A DNA stretch of 64,000 nucleotides. Source: Caballeronia sordidicola. GTDB lineage: Bacteria; Pseudomonadota; Gammaproteobacteria; Burkholderiales; Burkholderiaceae. The DNA is taken from assembly GCF_002220365.1 (NCBI RefSeq), contig NZ_MTHB01000126.1:1-64000 (forward strand), read 5' to 3'. A model generated the notes under the pieces. The model ran no database searches. It had not been told where the DNA came from and saw only the letters and a program-made list of their open reading frames with translations. The translations under genes were made by a program, and so were the position numbers. Positions 26,311 to 34,127 of the stretch are shown piece by piece. The stretch's first letter is position 1, and each line of letters begins with the position of its first letter.

Positions 26311-27603
26311 ATGAGTTTGATGACAAAGCTTGGCTTGAAAACGCTTGTTGCATCCTGCCTGATCGCCGCGGGTACCGCCGCACACGCGCAGTTGAATGTG
26401 CTTGTGACGGGCGTGGGTTCTACCCAATTTCCTATTGCCACCGCCACGTTTGCCAACGAAGCGAATTCGCCGCAGCAGATCAGCGCGATCGTTCGTCAGG
26501 ATCTCGCGCGCAGCGGCAAGTTTACGAATATTGATGCGGGCGCTACGCCCGTGTCGGAAACGGATTCTGTCGATCTCGGCAGTTGGAAAGCGAAAGGCGC
26601 GGACGCATTCGTGTCCGGCAGCGTGAATCGCCTGCCGAACGGCCAGTACGAAGTGCGCTTCCGCTTGTACGACACGGTTAAGCAGCAAAGCCTGGGCGGC
26701 CTGTCGCTCGTCAGCCCGGAAAGCGGTCTGCGGATGAGTGCGCACAAGGTCGCGGACTATATCTACGCAAAATTGCTGGGCGATCGTGGCGTTTTCGCGA
26801 CGCGCCTGTCGTATGTGATCAAGACCGGTGGCCGTTATCAGTTGCAGATTTCGGACTCCGATGGTCAGGATGCACGCATTGCGCTGTCCAGCCCGGAGCC
26901 GATCATCTCGCCGGCATGGTCGCCTGACGGCACCAAGGTCGCGTACGTCTCGTTCGAAAAGAAAAAACCCGTTGTTTATATTCACGACCTGCCGACAGGC
27001 AAGCGTGTGATCGTATCGAATCAGAAAGGCAATAACAGTGCACCGGCGTGGTCGCCGGACGGCCGCAAGCTTGCGGTTGCCCTGTCGACTACCGGCAACA
27101 CGCAGATTTTCCAGGTGAACGCGGACGGTAGCGGTTTGCGTCGCCTGACACTCGGCAGCTCGATTGACACCGAGCCGGCTTACTCTCCCGATGGCAACAC
27201 GATTTATTTCACGAGCGACCGCGGCGGCCAGCCTCAGATCTACAAGATGTCGGCGAACGGCGAAAGCGCCGGCCAGGCCCAGCGCGTCACATTCACGGGC
27301 AATTACAATACAAGCCCGCGAGTGAGCCCGGACGGCAAGCAGATTGCGTACATTTCGCGTGTTGGCGGCGGCTTCAAGTTGTATTTGCTGGACCTTGCGT
27401 CTGGCACGGCGACTGGACTGACCGACACCACGCATGACGAATCGCCCAGTTTTGCGGCGAATGGTCAGTACATCCTCTACGCCACCCAGGTGGACGGGCG
27501 TGGCGTGTTGGCGGCTGTGTCGACCGATGGTCGTACGCGGCAAGTCTTGTCGCTTCAGGGGGGCAGCGTACGCGAGCCGTCCTGGGGTCCGTTCATGCAA
27601 TAA
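26311..27603 (+). CDS. tolB: TolB, periplasmic beta-propeller of Tol-Pal
   Basis: The product has 430 residues. A signal peptide (LKTLVASCLIAAGTAAHA|Q) precedes the N-terminal TolB domain (to ~170). A WD40-like beta-propeller follows, with repeated SPAWSPDGTKVAYVS, APAWSPDGRKLAVALS, EPAYSPDGNTIYFTSDRGG and SPRVSPDGKQIAYIS motifs. TolB binds Pal and the TolA C-terminus. Start MSLMTKLG at 26311 places the signal peptide correctly, and an in-frame ATG at 26245 is rejected. Confidence 0.96.
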   Translation: MSLMTKLGLKTLVASCLIAAGTAAHAQLNVLVTGVGSTQFPIATATFANEANSPQQISAIVRQDLARSGKFTNIDAGATPVSETDSVDLGSWKAKGADAFVSGSVNRLPNGQYEVRFRLYDTVKQQSLGGLSLVSPESGLRMSAHKVADYIYAKLLGDRGVFATRLSYVIKTGGRYQLQISDSDGQDARIALSSPEPIISPAWSPDGTKVAYVSFEKKKPVVYIHDLPTGKRVIVSNQKGNNSAPAWSPDGRKLAVALSTTGNTQIFQVNADGSGLRRLTLGSSIDTEPAYSPDGNTIYFTSDRGGQPQIYKMSANGESAGQAQRVTFTGNYNTSPRVSPDGKQIAYISRVGGGFKLYLLDLASGTATGLTDTTHDESPSFAANGQYILYATQVDGRGVLAAVSTDGRTRQVLSLQGGSVREPSWGPFMQ

Positions 27604-27647
27604 ACCTCACGCAATAACTTAAGCAGCAACACACAAGGAGAGTAACC

Positions 27648-28154
27648 ATGATGTCTAAAATTCGTATCGGCTTTGCAGTGGCGATGGTCGGTGCATTGGC
27701 CGCATGTCATTCAGGCGTGAAGCTGGATGAAGGTGCAAACAAAGGCGCGATCGGCACGCAACCCGACGCGAACGCAGTTCAACAGGTCAATGTCGATCCG
27801 CTGAACGATCCGAACAGCCCGCTGGCAAAGCGCAGCATTTATTTCGACTTCGACAGCTACGCTGTCCGTGACGACTATCAGCCGCTGCTGCAACAACACG
27901 CGCAGTATCTGAAGAGCCATCCGGACCGTCACGTGCTGATCCAGGGCAACACCGACGAACGCGGCACGAGCGAGTACAACCTGGCACTGGGCCAGAAGCG
28001 TGCTGAAGCGGTGCGTCGCGCCATGTCGCTGCTGGGCGTGGCTGATTCGCAGATGGAAGCCGTGAGCTTGGGCAAGGAAAAGCCGCAGGCAACCGGGCAT
28101 GACGAGTCGTCGTGGGCGCAGAATCGCCGCGCTGACCTCGCTTATCAACAGTAA
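27648..28154 (+). CDS. pal: Pal, peptidoglycan-associated lipoprotein
   Basis: The product has 168 residues. A lipoprotein signal ends in the lipobox ALAAC (Cys at about 20). The OmpA-like domain (65-168) has IYFDFDSYAVRDDYQPLLQQHA and the peptidoglycan-binding motif GNTDERGTSEYNLALGQKRAEAVRRAM. Pal anchors the outer membrane to peptidoglycan and is the load of the Tol motor. AAGGAG lies 8 bases upstream of the start. Confidence 0.97.
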   Translation: MMSKIRIGFAVAMVGALAACHSGVKLDEGANKGAIGTQPDANAVQQVNVDPLNDPNSPLAKRSIYFDFDSYAVRDDYQPLLQQHAQYLKSHPDRHVLIQGNTDERGTSEYNLALGQKRAEAVRRAMSLLGVADSQMEAVSLGKEKPQATGHDESSWAQNRRADLAYQQ

Positions 28155-28181
28155 CGTAACCAGTCACGGGTGAGTCGCCGT

Positions 28182-28931
28182 ATGTTGTATCGCTTCCCCT
28201 CACTGCGCGCGGTCGCAGTTGCTTGTTTGTTAGGTTCGGCCGTGGTCGGCGGGTCAGCGCACGCGGCGTTGTTCGACGACAATGAAGCGCGTAAGGCCGT
28301 GCTCGATTTGCGCACGAAAACGGACAGTCTGGCTAACCAGTTGTCCGCCGCTCAGCGCACGATCCTCGACCAATCGAATCGTCTCGACCAGTTGAATCAG
28401 CAGGTCGCTACGCTTCGAGGCCAGAACGAGGACTTGGCCAACCAATTGACGACGGTGCAAAAGCAGCAAAAGGACTACTACACCGACCTCGATGGCCGGT
28501 TGAAGAAGTTCGAACCGCAGCAGCAGACGGTGGATGGCGTGCAAGGCACGGTACAGCCCGGCGAGACTGAATCGTTCAATGCGGCGTCGACGCAGTTCCG
28601 TAATGGCGACTTCAAGAACGCTGCTGCGTCGTTCAAGGTTTTCGTCGCCAAGTATCCGGACAGCCCGTATCAGCCCACCGCGCAATATTGGCTGGGCAAT
28701 GCGCAGTATGCTCTGCGTGATTACAAGGGATCGACCGCAACCTGGCAAAATCTGGTGACGAAATATCCGACGCATCCGCGGGCGCCCGATGCGCTGCTCG
28801 CAATCGCGAACAACCAGATTGAGCAGGGTCAGAAAGCCGCCGCGAAAAAGACGCTGGATCAAGTCATCTCGCAGTACGGTGGAACGGAAGCCGCGCAGTC
28901 GGCTGAAAGCAAGATGTCGCAAGTGAAGTAA
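28182..28931 (+). CDS. cpoB: CpoB/YbgF, Tol-Pal coordinator
   Basis: The product has 249 residues from this ATG (an in-frame GTG at 28170 would add four). A signal peptide ends near SAHA|ALFDD. An N-terminal trimeric coiled coil (about 30-115, TDSLANQLSAAQRTILDQSNRLDQLNQQV in part) is followed by TPR repeats (ESFNAASTQFRNGDFKNAAASF; PTAQYWLGNAQYALRDYKGS; APDALLAIANNQIEQGQ). CpoB coordinates Tol-Pal with PBP1B/LpoB. It is the last gene of the cluster. Confidence 0.92.
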   Translation: MLYRFPSLRAVAVACLLGSAVVGGSAHAALFDDNEARKAVLDLRTKTDSLANQLSAAQRTILDQSNRLDQLNQQVATLRGQNEDLANQLTTVQKQQKDYYTDLDGRLKKFEPQQQTVDGVQGTVQPGETESFNAASTQFRNGDFKNAAASFKVFVAKYPDSPYQPTAQYWLGNAQYALRDYKGSTATWQNLVTKYPTHPRAPDALLAIANNQIEQGQKAAAKKTLDQVISQYGGTEAAQSAESKMSQVK

Positions 28932-28960
28932 GCGAAGCTGGTCTTCGCGCCTCTCGTTGA

Positions 28961-28996
28961 AAGAGCCCGTAGCGTCGTTGCTGCGGGCTTTTTCTT
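28961..28996 (+). terminator. Terminator after cpoB
   Basis: GCCCGTAGC (28965-28973) pairs with GCTGCGGGC (28980-28988), 9 bp with one G-U, and is followed by TTTTTCTTT. It closes the Tol-Pal transcript 30 bases after the cpoB stop. Confidence 0.8.
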
Positions 28997-29105
28997 TGGG
29001 CTTTTCTTCTGCTGTTTCTTCTGCTGTTTCTTCGTTCCACGATACGGAGCATTTTTACGCTCCGTTGACAACTTGTGGTCCATGTGACTATAATTTCGGC
29101 TCTTT

Positions 29106-29181
29106 GGGTCGTTAGCTCAGCTGGTAGAGCAGCGGACTTTTAATCCGTTGGTCACAGGTTCGAATCCCGTACGGCCTACCA
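29106..29181 (+). tRNA. tRNA-Lys (anticodon TTT)
   Basis: A 76-base cloverleaf with an encoded CCA end. The acceptor GGGTCGT pairs with ACGGCCT, the D-arm is AGCTCAGCTGGTAGAGC, and the anticodon loop CTTTTAA (29137-29143) gives TTT at 29139-29141. The T-arm contains GGTTCGAATCC. It lies between the cpoB terminator and its own terminator. Confidence 0.97.
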
Positions 29182-29189
29182 AAGACATG

Positions 29190-29218
29190 AAGGGCTCAGC
29201 GCAAGCTGAGCCCTTTTC
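29190..29218 (+). terminator. Terminator after tRNA-Lys
   Basis: AAGGGCTCAGC (29190-29200), loop GCAA, GCTGAGCCCTT (29205-29215), then TTC: a perfect 11-bp stem 9 bases after the tRNA. Confidence 0.85.
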
Positions 29219-29271
29219 TCGTTGGGGAAGCCGAAACATGTTGCACTACGACCCGAGCCCGGCGAACACCC

Positions 29272-30248
29272 TCACCCCACCCCACAAGCCGCCGGCAAAT
29301 CCACATAATCATGGGTTTTCACGCCATCGCCGCAACGCGGACACGCCGGGTCCCGCAACAACCGCAAGCGCTTAAATCGCATTCCCAGCGCGTCGAACTG
29401 CAGCAACGTACCGGACAGCGATTCACCGATACCCCGGATCAGCTTGATCGCCTCGGTCGCCTGCAACAGCCCGATCACCCCCGGCAGCACGCCGAGCACG
29501 CCCGCTTCGGCGCAGTTAGGCGCAAATTCAGGCGGCGGCGGTTCCGGAAACAGGCATCGATAACAACGGCCGCCCTCCCGCGCCGGCCAGAACACGCTGA
29601 CCTGACCATCGAAACCTTGCACCGCGCCGTAGACCATCGGCGGCAGGCCCAACCGCACGCAGGCGTCGTTGGCCAGATAGCGCGTGGAGAAGTTGTCGGA
29701 GCCGTCGATCACGACATCGTGGCCGCCCAGCAAGCGCTCGACATTACCCGCCAGCAGCCGCGTACGTTACGGCTCGCCGCCAAGGTCCTGCAACCGGATT
29801 CGACCTTGGGCGTACCGATGTCGGCATCACGATGCAGCACCTCGCGCTGGAGATTGCTGCGATCGACGAGATCGTCATCGATCAGCGTGATATGGCCGAT
29901 CCCGGCCGTGGCCAGGTACAGCGCTGCCGGCGAACCCAGCCCGCCCGCGCCGATCAACGCCACCCGCGCGGCAGCCAACTTGCGTTGACCGTCCAGCCCC
30001 ACTTCGGAGAGCCATAGGTGGCGCGAATATCGCTCGAGAAAATCGGCATCGGCGGTGGGTTCGGTCATCGGCAAGCCGGCCGCTTTCCAGCGCGTGGTGC
30101 CGCCGGCAATCGAGAAGAGGCGCGTGTAACCGCGTGATTGAAGCGACCGCGCACACTGCAGCGAGCGTCCGCCCACCGCGCGCAGTGCGCCCGATTGCAG
30201 GCGTTCATACGACTGCTCCGAAGATAGTTCGATAATCGCGTCGGTCAT
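29272..30248 (-). pseudogene. Decayed rhodanese-MoeB/ThiF-type adenylyltransferase
   Basis: Two overlapping frames together make a MoeB/ThiF-like E1 enzyme. From the ATG at 30248 (AAGGAG upstream) the first frame gives a short rhodanese-like remnant (GGRSLQCARSLQSRGYTRLFSIAGGTTRWKAAGLP in part). Next come ERYSRHLWLSEVGLDGQRKL and the ATP site GAGGLGSPAALYLATAGIG, up to KVESGCRTLAA. It then runs into unrelated residues and stops at 29709. The correct continuation (NVERLLGGHDVVIDGSDNFSTRYLAND, zinc CYRC/CPRC pairs, end at 29272) is in another frame, so a frameshift lies near 29765. The rhodanese part also seems to lack about 60 residues including the catalytic-loop cysteine. Intact relatives activate sulfur-carrier proteins. 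Confidence 0.8.
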
Positions 30249-30517
30249 GATCGTGCTCCTTGTGAGCGAATCGGCATTAGCTCCGGTACCGTAAATGCAA
30301 CTCGCGCATCCACCGCATCCTCAGCCGTGCCAATGCAGAAAATCGCTCTAGGCGAAACGCATGCAGTCTGGCCGAATAAGTAGGCATCCGAATGGAATGC
30401 TTCGGCCACCCGCTTGCGTGCAGATGTGTCGTTTGAGAGAAAAGCGGTCGCACGGATCAACCTGTTCCGGTATGAGCCGCTGAACCTACGAAACGGCCAC
30501 GCACCTGTTCCGATCAA
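30245..30517 (-). pseudogene. Fragment resembling the C-terminus of a LuxC-like acyl-CoA reductase
   Basis: An open frame of 90 codons ends in a TGA that overlaps the ATG of the rhodanese-MoeB gene (ATGA), as in an operon. Its core, KRVAEAFHSDAYLFGQTACVSPRAIFCIGT, resembles the active-site region of LuxC-type acyl-CoA reductases (DxxxFxQxACSSPR with the catalytic Cys). Nothing upstream continues the frame: a stop precedes the TTG at 30517. It is therefore probably the 3' remnant of a larger gene. The family call is from memory and moderate. Confidence 0.45.
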
Positions 30518-30619
30518 TCACGTGTCTTCGTTCAGACTAAGCACGCGCAAGCGGCATCGCTTTTCGCTCGATTCCGAGTCGCAGCGGCGCACGATCCGAT
30601 CTGATACGATTTCTACAGA

Positions 30620-31087
30620 ATGCAGCCCGCTTTCACCGGAGGCGCCAAGGAGATTGCTTTGCAGTTCGATTCCGCCATCGATCCGGACACGCTCCGGGCT
30701 TACGAGGAAACGCATTATCGTGTCCTGGGCGATGCCCCGACAACGCTACGCATAGGCCAAGCCAATCCCGATCTTGCCAAACTTCATCGATGCTTTGGCG
30801 TCGACTGCAGTGCGTTCGTCACGGCGGAGAATCCGTTCAGCACATTGACCGGTGCAACGGCCAATTCGGTCCGGCAAGCCACACTCGCAGAGCAGCTTGG
30901 CCGCATGGGTCTGCGCTTTATCGAAGGGATTGGCGAGCATCCGTCGGGAACGTGGCCCGGTGAGTTGAGTTTCCTGGTGCCTGGAATAACACTTAGTGAT
31001 GCAAAACAACTTGGTATTCAGCACAGGCAAAACGCAATCGTATGGTGCGGCTCGGACACCGTGCCTCAACTGATCCTGCTACGATAA
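30620..31087 (+). CDS. DUF3293 domain protein
   Basis: The product has 155 residues. The pattern AYEETHYRV...TTLRIGQANPDLAKLHRCFGVDCSAFVTAENPFST and the later EGIGEHPSGTWPGELSFLVPGI is that of DUF3293 (family-typical 'AFITAWNP' and 'GWP.E.S'). Function unknown; it is a soluble protein without a signal peptide. It is divergent from the decayed luxC-like/moeB-like pair. The last part (GIQHRQNAIVWCGSDTVPQLILL) forms the expected final strand. Confidence 0.8.
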   Translation: MQPAFTGGAKEIALQFDSAIDPDTLRAYEETHYRVLGDAPTTLRIGQANPDLAKLHRCFGVDCSAFVTAENPFSTLTGATANSVRQATLAEQLGRMGLRFIEGIGEHPSGTWPGELSFLVPGITLSDAKQLGIQHRQNAIVWCGSDTVPQLILLR

Positions 31088-31185
31088 TTCGTGCGAGCGG
31101 CTAACGCTGATCGCTTAAGCCCGTGCAATCACGAAAGGACGACCCGCGGCCCAAGCTATCCATGAACGAGTCGTCCGTGCGGCTA

Positions 31186-31518
31186 TCAGGAACCCGCATA
31201 GAGGTTGCAGAAGCTGTACGGCCCGACACACGTCTCGTGACTCGGGCTGCCGACATTCGCCAAGCGCGACGAGCTGACGCTCGAACCGGCTGCTACGCCA
31301 CCATATGCCGATGTACCCTGCTTTGCCTGCGTGACCTGGTTCGTATAGATGCGAGCCACATCGGGATACGACGCGTTACTGACGAGTTGCGAGCCGTCTT
31401 GCTGCGCCTCAACGAGTTGTTGGCGGACTTCGGCGCGGGTCAGGCCTTGAGCCTGGGCAAATGCGCTTGACGATGCGAGAACAGCAGCGGACATCACGAG
31501 CAGGGCAATCTTTTTCAT
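31186..31518 (-). CDS. DUF4148 small periplasmic protein
   Basis: The product has 110 residues. A signal peptide (MKKIALLVMSAAVLASSSAFA|Q) precedes the DUF4148 core GLTRAEVRQQLVEAQQDG...YPDVARIYTNQV. A short Ser/Gly-rich tail with two cysteines (HETCVGPYSFCNLY) follows. DUF4148 proteins are abundant, mostly uncharacterised Burkholderiaceae periplasmic proteins. The start has a CTGGAGTC leader. Confidence 0.88.
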   Translation of the reverse strand: MKKIALLVMSAAVLASSSAFAQAQGLTRAEVRQQLVEAQQDGSQLVSNASYPDVARIYTNQVTQAKQGTSAYGGVAAGSSVSSSRLANVGSPSHETCVGPYSFCNLYAGS

Positions 31519-31660
31519 TTTCGACTCCAGGGTGTTTAACGGGTTGGTACTAGGGCGAACCCATTTTTTCCGCGTCTATTCCGGATAAGTCGAAAATAAT
31601 TTGCACGTGTGCCTCGCGGCGCCTGCGTCGGCTAGCACTCGCTGAGTGCCAGACCGTGGA

Positions 31661-32101
31661 TCACCGGCAATCGCGTGCAATCCCCTCTTCCGTGAGATGC
31701 GGCGTCAAGGCGTCGTACACGCCTCGACGCATGCACTCCGTACACCAGCGTCGCGTGGCAACGTCCGCTTGCGCGTCCCAGCCATGTCCGAATGCGCATT
31801 CCCATCGCAATGGCGTGGCGGCATCGACGTAACTCACCGATAACAGTCTGCCGCCCCGCTCCTCAGCAAGGGCCTTCAGCCGCTCGGTGTGCTGCTCGCG
31901 GCGTTGCGCTGCACAGTTCATGCAGCGCACGTTCTGCGCGGCGCTCACGGCGTCGTCCCATGCGTGGCCGCGGCCGCATTGCCAGCCCGCGTCAGCCGTT
32001 TCAAGTGTTTCAAACGCTAACGCCCGATCCGCGCGATAACGCGCCGCCAGCGCCATCAATGCCTCGCGCTCAAGCGGGTGTTTTGATTTTTGATCATCCA
32101 T
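31661..32101 (-). CDS. Tandem zinc-ribbon protein, unknown function
   Basis: The product has 146 residues. Two copies of a zinc-ribbon module are visible. The first is WQCGRGHAWDDAVSAAQNVRCMNC (split here as WQCGRGHAW ... RCMNC), and the second is WECAFGHGW ... RWCTEC. Each has the C-x2-GH-x-W ... C-x2-C layout of the 'probable zinc-ribbon' (DUF4379-like) domains. A helical linker (EQHTERLKALAEERGGR) joins them. There is no signal peptide. Family members are found near nucleases and mobile genes, but no such link is seen here. Function unknown. Confidence 0.78.
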   Translation of the reverse strand: MDDQKSKHPLEREALMALAARYRADRALAFETLETADAGWQCGRGHAWDDAVSAAQNVRCMNCAAQRREQHTERLKALAEERGGRLLSVSYVDAATPLRWECAFGHGWDAQADVATRRWCTECMRRGVYDALTPHLTEEGIARDCR

Positions 32102-32140
32102 CAGTTTGGGTGCCGATATTGAAACGCCCCGCCGCGCAGC

Positions 32141-32695
32141 TCAATGCTTGCCGCCGCCTAATGCTTCCGATCGCGATGTGGTGGTCACGATGCCATCGGG
32201 GCCGAAATGCGCGTTGAACATGGCGTCGCGCGTCACGCCGCCCTCCTCCCAATGCCAGCTCCACACACGCTCTTTCTTGAGCGGATATTCGGCGATGGTC
32301 GTCGGCTTGCCCAGCAAGCGCCGCACTTCGTCCTGCGTCATGCCCGGTCGTACCTTGGCGATGTTCGCAGCGGTCAGCACTTGCGTGACCGAGACGAACT
32401 TGCCGTTTGCGTCGATATCGACGAAATAGGTATTCGTGCCCGCCGGGCCACGCGGATATTCGAGGCGCTTCGAGCCGTCGGTATAGTTTCGCGCCGTTTC
32501 CGGTTCGCCCATCTGGTCGCGAATCTGCGCCTCAGTCGTCACGCCCGGCGTCAGGTCCTTCAGCAGCAGCGTGTCTGGTTTGACGGCGTTGAAAAACGCT
32601 TTGAGCTTGTTCATGGCGTCCGCGTTTTGCTGGTCGTTGCAGCCGGCAAGCAGCACAGCGGACACGCACGTGGCAGCGAGCAGGAGCCTTTTCAT
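32141..32695 (-). CDS. BamE/SmpA-OmlA-like outer-membrane lipoprotein
   Basis: The product has 184 residues. A lipoprotein signal with lipobox LLAGC (Cys at ~19) is followed by two BamE-like repeats. The first is around LTPGVTTEAQIRDQMGEPETARNY, the second around VRPGMTQDEVRRLLGKPTTIAEYPLK...VWSWHW. The G-MT-x-x-x-V-x-x-LG-P pattern is the SmpA/OmlA signature. The double repeat makes it longer than BamE (about 110-150 residues), so it is a paralog rather than BamE itself. It probably sits in the outer membrane, periplasmic side. Confidence 0.82.
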   Translation of the reverse strand: MKRLLLAATCVSAVLLAGCNDQQNADAMNKLKAFFNAVKPDTLLLKDLTPGVTTEAQIRDQMGEPETARNYTDGSKRLEYPRGPAGTNTYFVDIDANGKFVSVTQVLTAANIAKVRPGMTQDEVRRLLGKPTTIAEYPLKKERVWSWHWEEGGVTRDAMFNAHFGPDGIVTTTSRSEALGGGKH

Positions 32696-32738
32696 ACCAG
32701 CCAGGCTCCCGTCGCATGCGCGCTGTGCGCCGTGTTCA

Positions 32739-33659
32739 TCAGCCGGCCTTCTTCAATGACGGCACCGGATCGACAGCCTGCCCCGATTTGCGCAGTTCGA
32801 AGTGAAGCAACGGCTTGTTGCTCGGCCCGGTCCCCATTTCCGCGATGGTCGCGCCCTGGCGGACGGTATCGCCTTCCTTCACCAGCAGTTTGCCGTTGTG
32901 AGCGTAGGCGGTCAGGAAGTCATTGCTGTGCTTGACGATGATCATCTGCCCGTAAGCGCGCAAACCACTGCCCGCATACACGACCCTGCCGGCCGCCGCG
33001 GCTTTCACCGGTTCGCCGAGCTTGCCGCCAATGTCGATACCCTTGCTGCCGCCTTCGCCGAACTTCGTGATCACGTCGCCTTGTGCCGGCCACGTGAGCC
33101 AGGCGCCCTTCGAATTGATCGCGGGCGTGCTGGTATCGGCCGGGGCGTTGTTATTGCTCGCCGTAGCGGCCGGTGCGCCGATGATCGGCGGCCCCGCGTT
33201 CGATGCCGCTGCCGATGAAGCCTGTTTGCTCCAGTCGTCGGTGCTGGCGACCGTGCCGGTACTGCCTGGGGGCGCCACGCGCAACAACTGGTCGATGTTG
33301 ACCTGCTTGCTGTCAGGCAGGTTGTTCCACTTGATGAGATCGGACGGACGCTGCTTTTGCGCGCGGGCGATGCCATAAAGCGTATCGCCCGGTTTCACCC
33401 GATAAAACCCCGGCCCCGCATCCGCCTGCACCGGCGGTGCAAGGGCGACCGGCCCGGCGCTCCCGGTGCCCGGCGGCGTGGTGGGAATCAGTGCTGGCGA
33501 GCTCGTGCCGCCCGTCGACTGCTCGACGATAGGCGCAGGCGTCAGCGCCGTCGAGCAACCGGCGATCGAGACAGCCACGCCAATAGAAACGAGCGCACCC
33601 AGCACTCCCCCGCGGCCGTTGACGGCCCATCCTGTATTACCTGAACGCGATACCGCCAT
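32739..33659 (-). CDS. nlpD: NlpD-like LysM / degenerate M23 lipoprotein, amidase activator
   Basis: The product has 306 residues. The lipoprotein signal ends in SIAGC (about residue 35). A LysM domain follows (about 86-129, YRVKPGDTLYGIARAQ), then an Ala/Ser/Pro linker and a C-terminal LytM/M23 domain (about 190-300, GVKAAAAGRVVYAG-type core). The zinc ligands are lost: the first His position reads KGIDIGG and the HxH motif reads LHFEL. It should therefore be an activator, as E. coli NlpD is for AmiC, and amiC is in this window. It is not followed by rpoS here. Confidence 0.9.
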   Translation of the reverse strand: MAVSRSGNTGWAVNGRGGVLGALVSIGVAVSIAGCSTALTPAPIVEQSTGGTSSPALIPTTPPGTGSAGPVALAPPVQADAGPGFYRVKPGDTLYGIARAQKQRPSDLIKWNNLPDSKQVNIDQLLRVAPPGSTGTVASTDDWSKQASSAAASNAGPPIIGAPAATASNNNAPADTSTPAINSKGAWLTWPAQGDVITKFGEGGSKGIDIGGKLGEPVKAAAAGRVVYAGSGLRAYGQMIIVKHSNDFLTAYAHNGKLLVKEGDTVRQGATIAEMGTGPSNKPLLHFELRKSGQAVDPVPSLKKAG

Positions 33660-33716
33660 GCTTGCCGTTTTCCCTGACTTCCTGTTAAACGATATTTCCG
33701 TGCTGCGTCCACGCGC

Positions 33717-33893
33717 TTAGAACCGCATCCCGGCGCCACATCCGCCGAAAGCCCCACCGTTCGTTGCACTGCCGCCGCAACCAAAAATCCCGCAGCCGGC
33801 GAGTAGCGCCGTTACACCAAGCACCGCCACCGCCAGCCTGAGACGGCGCCAGTTGCACGCCGCTCCCGCTTCACTTCTTGTTTGTTCCAACAT
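33717..33893 (-). CDS. 58-residue lipoprotein, Cys/Gly-rich
   Basis: The open frame runs from ATG at 33891-33893 to TAA at 33717-33719. After a charged N-terminus (MLEQTRSEAGAACNWRRLR) comes a hydrophobic helix AVAVLGVTALLAGC with a perfect lipobox LLAGC (Cys 34). The mature peptide is only 25 residues, with Cys/Gly clusters (CGIFGCGGS; GGCGAGMRF). GAGGT lies 10 bases upstream. It points the same way as nlpD, 57 bases before it, so the two may be co-transcribed. Function unknown. Confidence 0.72.
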   Translation of the reverse strand: MLEQTRSEAGAACNWRRLRLAVAVLGVTALLAGCGIFGCGGSATNGGAFGGCGAGMRF

Positions 33894-34127
33894 CAGCTAT
33901 AAGACCTCGCCAACCTTCACCAGCATAAAACATTTAACATTTGTTCAAGAAACGCCTGAATCGTTCGTCTCGATATTCGAACCACCGAGCCGACAATTCG
34001 GCATTCTAACCTTTTACGTTTTGGCGGCGAAGACGCCAGCGGGGCTAGTACCGTGTTCGTGATAAACGCGCTTTGAACGTGCCGGCCCGGCGACTTCGAA
34101 AGCGCTTTTTAAACCCATCAGTCCGAC

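Noticed and set aside
26281..27600. 439-codon minus-strand open frame
   Set aside because: Antisense shadow of tolB.
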